From contig NC_063282.1 in NCBI RefSeq assembly GCF_910591885.1, positions 2,792,001 to 2,856,000 on the forward strand: 64,000 nucleotides of DNA. The letters run 5' to 3'. The translations under genes were made by a program, and so were the position numbers. The stretch is from Bombus terrestris. Taxonomy: Eukaryota > Arthropoda > Insecta > Hymenoptera > Apidae. The notes below the pieces were generated by a model. The model had not been told where the DNA came from, did not search any database, and saw nothing but the letters and a program-made list of their open reading frames with translations. Below are positions 13,101-24,671 of this stretch, in pieces. Each line of letters opens with the position of its first letter. Positions within the stretch are counted from its first letter, which is position 1.

Positions 13101-15351
13101 TGTAATTAAATAATTAGAAAACGATAGCAGCGCAGAGTGTTCAACGTTTATTAATATTAAAGTTTCTTTTGTTTTATAAAGAAATAATGAATGCACAACA
13201 TTTTCCGTTTTATACTATATTGTCGTATTATAATTACGTATGATCCATTTTGTTCTATCAAAATAAAGATCACAACGTTCGACAGATTAGGTTTCGTGTT
13301 CGTATAAGGATGCATCGTTGTAAAAGACGGGTCTGTAAAAGAAAGACATTTTTCGGACAACCTAATACGATTTCAGGTTTCCTAATACGTACATACTAAT
13401 GGCCGGAGGTGTAAATATATATTTTTATTCAATTTTAAATCAAATTCTACACGTACAAAATAATTTGGAACTTTCGGGAAGCTACGAATAATACTATTAT
13501 AAGGGATTCTCGGAACAGTCGATATCGAGACAAAAAGACAATTTAGTCGAATGGCAAGCAGCGAGAACGAAACTCTCAGGAGCAAGTTCCATCATCAGCG
13601 AACAGAGATCATTCAATTTCGAACGCCTGGTCCCAAGAGTGATTTTCAAAGACAGTCTTGAATCTGCGCGTAGATCTAACCTGGTCAGAGGTTTCCAGGT
13701 GTCTATAGGTAAAATGATCAATCGGTCTATCGGGAATGATTCACCGGAAGTTCTCAAGAAACTGTCTGGCATCTATATCTTGGAAATTCGTGTAAAATGG
13801 GACGACTACAAAGAACTACATTTCCAATGGAATGTCGTTAGTAGACGCGTACATATATTTATATAAAAATTCGTTTGCCTATTACGCGTTCAATATCTTG
13901 TAATTTCGTCTAAACTTTAATTTTATACCGAGTAAGCAGAATAACTAACGAATATGGAGTAAGCTTTCGATGTAAGCTCTATTCTATCGTATTTTCCTTA
14001 AACTAGAGAAATTCTCTTTCGATAGAAAACGTAATTAAGTCGTAAACGATTGCAGTAGAAACGTCAGTTGTACAATTCTATTTCTTCTGCTTTTAATTTA
14101 CATTTATTTTCCATTCGTAATCCACAAATTCAGCGCTTCAGATCCTTTAGTAGCCTGTACCTACGTAGAATCTTTTCCAAAAATATTTGACTAAAACGTT
14201 TGAATGCGTACGAAATACGGTGCAAACGGTTCATCGAAGAGAGTCTGTGAAAAAGTCCTGCTCCTCGTAAAATTAATCGTCATCGAGATCACGCCCACCA
14301 GGTTCTCGCGAGCAAATTGTTCCCAACTATAGTCGCGTCAGTAGGAGGGTAAACTGTCTCCACTGTGTGACACCGAGAGACTTGTCAAAATACATCAATG
14401 CATAAGTAATAGTGCTGGTTCTGTCGCTTTTTGAGCCTCGGTCCCAAGAAACGGGAGACGAGTGAGCCGCGCTCCGGCGCGAGAAAAGGGGTGAATGGAT
14501 GACAATTAGGTGAATCGTCGTCCTCCGGGAATATTTCCACGAGCAGCAGGCCTCGTCTACCATGTGTCCCTTCAAAGTGAGATTCCAAATATTTTAGTGA
14601 AAAACTGAAACTCTCTGGGGATTGCGACAAACCATCGGTAAATCCCATACAATTGAAGCAATGTTACGAGTCAAATTTTACAAACTACAAATTACAAGTT
14701 AATCGGTATTAATAAATTCTAACAAAGAACCATCTGCAAGTGGATATCAAGAATTATGCAAATCATTTTACTCGAATTGCGCTGTCAGAAATTGAACGAC
14801 GTATTCACACTAATATAGATGTATTTTACCGTTATCATACAGCAATGACTCGTAATGCACCGATGAATAGCTACTTTGGATTCATAATATCTGTATACTA
14901 TTCGTAGTAATTCCATCGAATGGCTTTAAGGATTACCCAGTCTTAATAAGAAATTGATGCAACGTGCAATAAGTGAAAAAATATTTTCATTCATCCGTAA
15001 AGACTATTGCCTCTACCTATGATACGGTGACCTACGAAAGGCCAGTAGAAACTCATGTGTCTCAAGATCTAACGCGTATATTCAATAGATGCAGTCAACG
15101 AACCGCACGTAACATGACCAAAAAGCGCTGGCAAACGGTTCTGACAGAGCAAATGATTCAACAAAACTATCAGCCACGACCGGCTACATCGTTGAAACGG
15201 CTCGTTTCGTCATCCTCTTCCCTCTCGCGCAACCTGGCCAGCTAATATCTCAATCGTTAAAGTGGTTTTCGTCGGTGGCTGGGTATCCACCTATGCACCT
15301 ACAGCAATAACCTATACTAAAGTATATTACACGAGCGTGGCTCGATAATAC
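10131..15351. other. Gene-poor stretch
   Basis: Only short open frames with no recognisable family were found (for example around 12.4-12.9, 13.5-13.9, 14.3-14.65 and 14.97-15.25 kb), usually overlapped by a frame on the other strand. No transposon ends or RNA genes were recognised. Confidence 0.45.
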
Positions 15352-15819
15352 GTGGCCATTTTCATTTACCAGTCAGGCAAGCCGCGTATAGGCAGAGGGA
15401 ACGCGCATTGGCAGCTTCAGAGAGAACTGGTACATCTGTACCACGCGAACAGAGAGAAAAGGAAAAAGATAGAAAGAGAGGCCGGAGTCGTCAGAAAAGC
15501 ACCGGCCATTACGAGTGTTACAGCGGCGGTTCGCGCGGCGCGTCAAAGAGCGCTCATTAAATGCTGGCAATTAACTGCGGGCCAAGCTCTTGAAGGTTCT
15601 CCTCGAGAACGAAGCCAGAGCTTCGTTCTTTTCCTCTTTCACTCTCGTCGCGTCCGCTTGTGGGTTCTCTCTTATGCACGCGCTTTCCACGTCGAGCCTC
15701 GCAGTTGTAAAAGCGACCCACAACTATACGTATACACAAATCGACCCACACAGTTTAATGCAACTCCCTTGCCAACAAGAACTATCGACATGCGACCCAT
15801 CTATCACGTAGTTATTTAA
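15352..15819 (+). other. CpG-rich patch with a 155-codon open frame, probably not a gene
   Basis: The longest plus-strand frame outside the transporter array in the left third of the window starts at 15,352. Its translation is Arg/Ala-rich with no recognisable domain, and three other frames are also open across the same GC-rich bases. A 10-bp hairpin lies at 15,606-15,629. It is listed because a taxon-restricted exon cannot be ruled out. Confidence 0.15.
15606..15629. other. Short perfect hairpin, 10-bp stem, 4-nt loop
   Basis: The arms AGAACGAAGC and GCTTCGTTCT flank the loop CAGA. It is too short for a microRNA precursor and no terminator function is expected in an insect, so it is recorded as a structure only. 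Confidence 0.4.
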
Positions 15820-18800
15820 CGCTGTGCAATTTGACACGATAGAAGAGAGATTTTTGGATGAATCGTAGAACTAAGAATTTTCGTATTTCGGTATAAGTTG
15901 ATGATCGAATTGTTGGAAATATTAAATATTAAGATATCAGCGTACAGTTCATCTATCATACAGTGGTGAAAATCTAGCACAGTGTAGCTTATCTTAGCTT
16001 CCCGGTGGACTTGCGGTTTAATTTGATGATCTATCGCGTATGGATGTTAAAATTTAGTCGAGTAGATCTATTTCGTTAGGTGTTTTCATTAGGTTTCCAC
16101 CGGTTCGATAATAATCATGTTGATAGGAGATATGTATGTATAGGAGAAATTGTGATTAGTTAAATTTATCGTATAGCTAGTGTGCGATAGTAGTAGTTTT
16201 GCAATTACTGCTAATAATTAATTTAGTAAACGGGCATTCGTTTGCAAAACTGCGTGAAAGATGGTGCACATATTTCGAACTATGTTCGCGTTTAATTTTG
16301 TTGCAAGCTTCGAGCTTAGCCGACGGAAAATGAAATTCGAACGAGAATTTGCATCTATCGAGTAATATAGAATTTGTTAATCTTTATATAAACATTTCCT
16401 GCGTTAAAAGGAAAGTGGGAAGAGAGCCGAAGGTCTAATTTAAGGGACGCGATTATAAAAGTTCACAAATTAATCTTTTTAATTAGTTTTTTTACAAAAT
16501 AAAAATTTGATCGAAACGTGGACATACTATGACCATCTAGCGGCAGAGAATGAAGTAATTTCCTCATGACGAAATTAAAAGATCAAATTTCCCTTACAAG
16601 CCTAATTTTTCAATTATTTAGGAATTAAATAGAAACTTTAATTCTGTAATTAATTAATTATATACATGTAATTAATGCAAGGTCCTATGGATATAATGGA
16701 GCCATCTGGCAGCGAATCAGTGAACACCAACCAGTAGTAAAAGTATCAGTAGTTCATCATAGATGGCGCGACCAGATGATTTTAGTTGATTATATTTATG
16801 TACGTATATATATATATAGATAAACATAATACAAAAGTATTTATTTTATTATAAAGTACCATTGAATTTTTTAACTATATTTCTCGAAAACGTTAATCAA
16901 TATACGTACATATTTATACAAAAATTACACCATTAATGTTGAAATATTTTCATGAGTTACTGTATGTATAATAATGTATAATAAATACGTACATATGTAT
17001 ATACGTATTTGCTCGACATTCTATCTGCAAAACGATACGTTCGGAGATAGATACACTTCCAACAATTGTTGATTCAAACGCGGTCGATTTGCCGCCAGTC
17101 GAAACATCCCCACCCCAGTACGAAAGTTGATGGGCGAAACTGCGGGTTGCGGGGCAGTCGATTGTGGAAGCTTGTTGCGTGAAGATGCATAAATTGACGT
17201 TTCTGATACGTATCCTGTCAATTACGTATTACAGATTTGTACTGCTATCCCGTTACCTTCATATGCTACTACGAGGCATCAGGTTTGTTTTATTACATAC
17301 GTTTATTATTGTAACAAAATCAAGTATTCTTTTGGGTTCTTTTTTTATTTTTCTCTTGATCGTACGTTGACTGTTACTTATCGATACTTTGTACTTTTTG
17401 CGTCTGAATTAGATTTCATATACGATCGTTATTTCTTTTTAATGTATTTGATTCTAGTTTTGTGCATTTATATTAAATTATTTGTTATCTTTTGTACAGA
17501 TTGGCACGAAAGGAATATAAATTCGAAATATGGACGAAATATGCAACGAAATATAGAACGACATATCGACGAAATATAACATAGACGAAAATATGGCGAT
17601 TCTCGATTAATTTGATGGCTTCCGGTGATTTGGTAATATTTCATTCATTTTAATGAAAGCAATCACGTTTGTATTGTCTTTTCATTGAATCATTGAAAAT
17701 ATTTAGTGTACAATTATTTTTTTCATGATACATATATGATATATAATTGGACAATTTACAATTTCCTTACTTTTTTGAGAGTATGAAGATTTTCAAGATG
17801 CAAGACAGGAAAGTTTTAGGATGCAATTAAAAAAGATTATACAAATCGCATTGCTAGATCGAATATATCGAATAATTTCTTTGTTATAAATGAATTACAA
17901 GAATTATTTCATTGTTTTAACCTATATATTCCAAAATATATTTGTAAATAATTAAACACAGAAGATTTTTATATTTACAGTAAATGTGTTGAATTTTGCT
18001 GCATTTCCCGCACAATTTTTTACCGTGGCAATATCGGACTTCCTCGATCTTATGAAAATCAGGTTTTTATTATTTTACACTTTTCAAGTAATCAACACCA
18101 TCTTTAAAAACAAATTATAATATTCTACGCTTTGTTACAGGTTTCTTCCAGCCTTCATTTGTTCCATCGAAATCGACGATCCCGAATTGATGATTCCGGT
18201 TTGATCACGACTTCCTTCAGGATACAATTCTTCGCATTTAATGGTGAGTCGCATGCATTTTTCTTCCTCTGGTCACTCAATCATGTCGTAGGATGAAAGG
18301 TCCGAATCAACACGAGTGATTGGTTGTATAAGTAGAATTTTTGACGAGCATAGTGACCGCGGGTATTTATTATACCCGTGAGTAGTAACATTTTCTGGTC
18401 TATATTTTATTTATTAATTCAGGATAGGTTTTCTTGCACAATGCATTTTAATATATTATTTTATAATTATTATATTATTAGATATAATTAGTATATATAT
18501 ACATATCATTGAAAATTATACAATATATTCAATACAATTATTTATAAAATTAAATTATATTCATTATTACTATATATATCTATAAAGTCCAAATATCCAT
18601 ATAAATATATATACGAGTATTGATGAAATAAACGACAAAATGACTTCGTTTAAGTATTTTGTAGTGAAGAAGTCTGACACCCTCGGACTTCGTTAATACG
18701 GAAATTCAATTATGATTAAAGTTATTGTAATGCCGATGAAGATTATAAATAATATTTATTTTAATCTTTTATTTAACGATGGTATGGAACAGTTTTATTA

Positions 18801-20600
18801 TTTAAGTATACACAGTATAATTTCAGTAAAAATATGAAATAAAGAAGTATATGTTAAAGTATAACTTTGTCTGCCTGTTATGACGGATATTACCAATTTC
18901 ACGTGCAAGAAAACACTTCGCGACAGGCTGATATCAGAATCAAAACGGGTTTTAAACGTTTCTTTGTGTTTTTAAAAATGTGTTTTGATAAAGATATCGC
19001 CTGAGGATATTTCGAGTAATAGAGTTCACTTAGAGTCCATTGTTATTTATTGATATAAATATTATTTGCATTGAATCTTAATTTATGTTTAATAAATATG
19101 TACACTTTTCATTAATTTCCTTCATTCTAGCATAATAGTTTAATTTTTCATTAAAATAATAAAGTAAAATACAGCATAGAATTATTAAAATTTCAAGTGA
19201 AATTACATTGCAAAATCAAAGAATATTAGCTCGTTAGATACAAAATATAATAAATAGGATAATCATATTTTTAGCATAGGATTTTCAGGTTTAACCCCTT
19301 CCATGTTCATTGTCAGAATCTCACTCACGTGCCCAGGTGCGTCTTGGGTAGGAGGAAGGCAATGGGCATGATGAGTAGTTTATAAGCTTAACAATTTTTT
19401 CAGCGACTGACGTTGCGTTAGCGTATCGTGCACGACGTATTTTCTACTGAGTGTGTATGTGGTTAGGCTGTGGAATTGCGTCGTTTTTGCTATTTATTAT
19501 AATGTTGAAATAGTTATGGATTCGGAAATATGAATCCAATTACCATTGAAAATAACAGTGTTAATAAATAGATATTGTGGATTATAAATAGTAATAATAC
19601 TAATCTCAGCATTAAACTGCAGTGATAATTACATTGATTAAAATACGATGATCTTTTCTAGTCAAATTATTTCTTTAGATGATATACATGTACATGATTA
19701 CATACAATTATGTGTATTTAATTAAAATTAAAATTTAAATATACTTGGATAATTAAAGTTGAAATTTACAGAATATTTTTACGCAATGATCGCTAGCCAT
19801 CGTCAGTCGATTTCAGGAAAATGGTACGTACATTAGAGTGTGAAAGTTGTATGCCAAACTCCGGTGTCGGAAGCGTCCCGGGACGTCTTTCTAGTGTAGG
19901 CTCTTGCGCCCGGGTTACGTGTGAGAACCGTGGAGTGAGTGTGTTGGTGTGTTGTCTGTTTTGCTATTTTTTAAATATAGGTCTAGGTAGAATAGGTAGC
20001 ATACTTTCTGGTGTGAATGTTAATTATAAGTAGGTAGGGCCAGGCAGGTTGGCACAGTCTCTGGTCGGGTAGGTGCGATTTCGCGTGTCCAACCTGTTTC
20101 AGGAAATTTGATTTGAAAAATCGACGGCGAAGCTGGCATCACGAATGGAGCATACCATTTGTCTTGAGCCTTGCCTATCGATTTTTCGAATATCGCGGTC
20201 GTGGTCGCGAGTACAGAGTAGGTTCCGAAACGAACGTTTATTGCTCGAGCACACACTTACGAACGGACAACGATGCACGGGGAATAGTATCCGCGATTTA
20301 TCTTTTTATTTCACCTTTATAAGTTATTTTTTATTTTGCGATTAGAAAGACTCGAGCTAGATTTAAGTTTCAGCGGGCATTGCGCCCGAAGAAAGAAGAG
20401 GCTATGAACCGAAGAGGCCCGGCAAACTGCCATTCAAGAGGGCAACTATCAATGACTCTGCATCCTCTGGGTCATCCAGAGCATGGAAAGTCATTCTCGT
20501 TACTACTTTGTCACTATGCTCGATTTTAGTATATATAGTAGTAGTAGTACTTTTTTTTCTTTTTTGGCCGATGTATATATCGGTCTATCATCACATTGGG
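15820..20600. other. AT-rich stretch without recognisable genes
   Basis: Very AT-rich with dinucleotide TA runs (for example near 16.8 and 18.5 kb). Three copies of a CCATCTRGC/AGATGGCG-type motif cluster at 16,533-16,768. No coding frame worth calling was seen. The transporter duplication array begins at its right edge. Confidence 0.45.
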
Positions 20601-22140
20601 CAAATCGCGGTTTTTCTCATTAGTGTCGCGAGAGAATGATTACGGTTTGAATTAGAGTTGCAATAAAATGATAATCGCGTTTGATTTAGAGTTGCGAATT
20701 ATGATATCGCGATTTTATTTTGCAACTTTTATTATGAATTTTAAGAATTTCTGACAGAGCAATACGTATTAGAGTTTTCCTTGTTTCCTTAACAATTTTT
20801 CCTTCATTTAAAATTAGATTTTAAAAGATTAGATTTAAAAGTATTAGCGTTTGATTAATTTTATATTATTGTAACTTGAACTAGACAGTAAAATATTTTA
20901 TCTTTATATATGGATATTAATTTTATTTTTGCCTTAAAAATTAGCGTTACGGTATTCCATCGCGATTGTTTTAATAAATATTCTAGTTAGAGTTGCGTCG
21001 ATGAATGATCGCATTTTTTATAGCAGTGTCGCCCTCATATTATGCCCAATGCCCAGTTCTATTCCACTGGATTGTGGAAGCACGTTCCTGCTCCTGGATC
21101 ATCTGACGCAGTTATACCAGCAGTCTCCCAAATGGCTGCATTGGACGTCTTGATATTAGTGTTGCGAATACTGAAATATGACTGCATAGATTACTATTTA
21201 AAATATTTTTATTTTTTTATTTTCATTAGTTAATTAATTAGTATTACAACTATTGTATGGACCACTCTTCGCGTATTTATCCTAAGAATTTTCTATTCTA
21301 TATATGAATTTAGTAAATTAGTGTTGCGAAAACAAAAAGGTAGTCCACTCAATATGTTTGGATATTTATGTCGTATGCAGGGCTTACGAAAACACCATTG
21401 GGTTTCTAATTGAAGTATTGAAATTAAATTAAATGTTCTATCAGGTAGAGTTTTTCAAATTTGATGGGATAGGAACTAGATGGAACGTTTGTGAGTCAGG
21501 TGTGTGGTTAGATAGAGTATCTTTACTGCTAAAAAGTACTGTTTCCTAGAAGCATCAATTCCTTCTTAATAAGTACTTTAATATTTAATTAATTTACACA
21601 TGCATTTAATTATGCATGTACAATTAACAGTAATGGTTAAGTAGATAAGGTAGTGAAAGTAGATTTTATGAGACGCATCTTTCCCTATCTTAAAATAATT
21701 TTACCACAGACGGGCTACAGGAATAGACGCGATATTCAATGCTTGTTGGACTCTCACATTTTGCGGACCGCATGACCTCTTTCTACCATTTTCGTGTCGC
21801 ATGTGACGTTACTATTTCAGTTTAATACTGGTCTGAATTAAAACTATAATCTTGTACGAAATTATAAATAAAACATAGTTTACTACAACACTTCAGTAAA
21901 CATCACACACTATCAAGATAATAAATCACTGTATAGTAATGTACTGTAATAAGTATTAATTGAATCGTTTAATCAGTTCTGAATAACATTGCAATTTCAT
22001 GTATCTGAAACAAAATATGTGAATTTTTAAATCTTTCCTACTTTCATCTTTGTATTTTCAAACCAATAATTAATTATATATTATCCAATCTGATTCTCCA
22101 TCAGAAACTCGTGATACAATCTATCGATGAAACTGTTTCG
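20600..22140. repeat. Duplicon block S, left-most copy (left edge of the array)
   Basis: Similarity to 48,640-50,040 and 57,600-58,990 begins close to 20,600, marking the left edge of the tandem duplication. Shared landmarks include TTAGTGTCGCGAGAGAATGA, a run ending ATTTACACATGCATTTAATT, and the sequence around TCGCAYGTGACGTTACTATT. The block has no coding frame, but holds several copies of a TTAG(A/T)GT(T/C)GCG motif. Confidence 0.75.
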
Positions 22141-22840
22141 ATAATTTAGCGATAACGAACAGACGGTGTACCTCGATGTCCCACGGTAAGCCACGGTGTT
22201 ATACGTTGTAGTCCAGTCTAGATCATCCAAAATTCTCTTCGTGACATTCGGTTATCCAAACTGGACTGTATTAGTGTAGTATTTGACTTGATATTGTTTT
22301 TCAAAGATTAATCCGTTGATTAATTTTTGGGCAGCGGTACCAATTAAGAGATCTCACCACGCGGAGGTGACTACGCACGAGATTCGCCCATGAGTTCTTT
22401 ATTACTGCACATCGACCTCGACATTCAACCTAGTGGCCAGAATGTCGAGTTCTGACTTTACTTAACCATGGGCCTGCCGAGGAGGGATCGCTGAACAGAA
22501 TTACGAATGCACAGTTCCAACTGAAGGAGTGGCGTCCACTCCCGTGACAGTCGAAGAGAATTACGCAGGACGTGAAATTGCAGGTCCATCGCCTAGTACT
22601 GAAGTACCAATCGGACAGGACTGCAAGTCCACGACTGAATCCCTAACAGATTCGAAAGCATCACAGGCGCGTCGACAATTCCCGGGATCCCGCGCAAACA
22701 TCGAGCAATCACCAGAACAGGCGCGTTCTTGGCGCAACTTACAAATTGAAAAAGCTATGGAATGCACGTTTACCTGCATGCACCCCGAATACGCGCGAGC
22801 GACCATGCCGTATGATCATATATTTCAATCGTTGATTTAA
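22140..22840 (+). repeat. Duplicon block T, copy 1, with a decayed open frame
   Basis: This block recurs at about 34,755-34,935 (partial), 41,010-41,660, 50,040-50,720 and 58,990-59,890. A plus-strand frame is open from 22,529 to 22,840 (103 codons, beginning MASTPVTVEENY). The same frame is recognisable in the copies near 41.35, 50.42 and 59.58 kb, but there a TAG stop interrupts it (after RANI at 41.35 and 50.42 kb, a little earlier at 59.58 kb). I do not recognise the protein. It is either a decayed exon or non-coding sequence that happens to be open. Confidence 0.35.
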
Positions 22841-24049
22841 AAGTTAGGAATTGATGGTATTGTATTAGATTAATTATCAGGATAATTAATTTATTATTTA
22901 AATCTCTTTTTTAAATTTCATACTCCATCAGAATATTGTATAATCATTTATAAATTTTCATAATCTAACTCCAAGTATATAAAACGGAGCACATTCAAAC
23001 GATCACATAATGGAAATGTAGCGAGTTACCCTTTTGAGATAATTACATTCGCCGCGGCGCAACGTTATGAGTTGCAAAGAGCGCGAAACACACTGATATT
23101 TTTCGATATCGTTATTTCAGAACACGTGATAGAGTCCCATATAATGTCACGTCTAGTTGCGCTTTTATAATAGTGAATGTCTGAAATATCGATACCATCT
23201 CACAGAGAATTATAATATTAATGTGATTTAGTTTTTGGTTTAACTCGACCTTTACCTTCAGTTTTAAATTTACGTTTCGGTCCTTCTTACAGCTGTTTTC
23301 GTTGTTTGTTTTACATAACGATCAAAAAACTAATATTTTGCAAATGAATGGCAAAAAAAAATTTGTCCGAATTCTTTTATACAAAATTAGTAATATATTG
23401 GCAAAGAGGAGGGGCGATGGTCCCGTGGAAAAGAAGGTCGCTAGTCAGAGTACTTTACCCAGTAAACTTGGTGGTTTTCTTACCATTTTAATATCGTTCT
23501 CGACGTTACCGATTTCGCATGACGTAGGTTTAGGACATTAGCCGTATTTGGAATTACAGTTGACTCGTCTTCATTCGGGCTTCTTTAATTAGTTTCCACT
23601 ACGGATGTCTGTAATAAATTCGTCTACAATAAAACTTAAATGAAATAGAACATTCAAAATCTTGTTTGTGATTTTATATATAGGTAGGAACTCCATGTTT
23701 CTTGCAGCTTTTTAATAAGATATTTGTTTAAAAGGTGTACAATAAATACATAATTGCTGATAGACAAAACTTTATAAAATTATCGCTATTTAATTTTTCG
23801 TGTAAATTATCGTATATTGAAAGTAGGAAATATTATAAATTTCTGAAGTGAACACTATTATTGTAGCCAGTATTTACTGAAAATAACATTCAACATTTCG
23901 ATAGAATTCCTTCTAAACAAAGCTAGGTATTTATCGTTATGCCATGATACAGTAATTACTATAATATTCGAACTGACATATTCAAATATTTTTCAGTAAT
24001 AACTATAATATAACGCCGAAGAAACCATGTCTTACATATATATAATAGT

Positions 24050-24085
<36 letters not shown>

Positions 24086-24385
24086 TTATCAGCGTCAAGC
24101 ACAATGTAATAGATGTACTTATTAGCAATGTGTTATGTTAATTATATTGTGTTATTTTCAGCATAAATACTGACATTTTCGGCATACCTGCTGTTTATTG
24201 TGACAATATTAGCATATGTTATATATTGCAAACAAGAAATAACAGCATAGATAACAGTGGAGATGTTAAAAATTATTCTTGTCCGTATTATGTCACCTTG
24301 TCATTCTTTAATATATTACTTTTCTTACTTTTGCAAACTATTTTTCAGTTAGCAAGAGTTAATTGATATTCTTACATTGTTCGTG
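22841..24385. repeat. Duplicon 3'-flank block of transporter copy 1
   Basis: About 1.5 kb of AT-rich sequence, repeated downstream of all five transporter genes (also about 34.9-36.5, 41.7-43.2, 50.7-52.3 and 59.9-61.5 kb). It includes a 79-codon plus-strand frame at 23,302-23,541 that is frameshifted or shortened in the other copies, so I treat it as non-coding. An (AT)16 microsatellite lies inside. Confidence 0.7.
24052..24083. repeat. (AT)16 microsatellite
   Basis: An uninterrupted AT dinucleotide run. The other duplicons have only a short degenerate TATATTTATATATG at the corresponding place or lack it, so this tract expanded in copy 1. Confidence 0.9.
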
Positions 24386-24671
24386 TTATGAAATGGATAA
24401 AAAGTTTAGTTTGAGAACATGCATTCCTCTAAGTTCAATGCAATTTAATTTATACGATAGATATGTTTGTAAATGACCATCACCTTTGTTAGACACATTT
24501 CTAAAATTACACGAACAAACGAAGAAAACTACTACAAAAATACTAAAAAAATTGCATATCGTGATAAAATTGTAGATCTTTATCGTTATACTAATAAAAA
24601 TGAGAAATAAAATATTCCGTGCAAGTAGACACCGTGCCACAGACGTACAGTGCAATTTCTCCTGCCATATT

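Noticed and set aside
20465..20481. Hairpin CTCTGG-GTCAT-CCAGAG
   Set aside because: A six-base stem is common by chance and no RNA gene features surround it.
23302..23541. 79-codon plus-strand ORF in the 3' flank
   Set aside because: Frameshifted, shortened or disrupted by a G12 run in the other copies; no recognisable domain.
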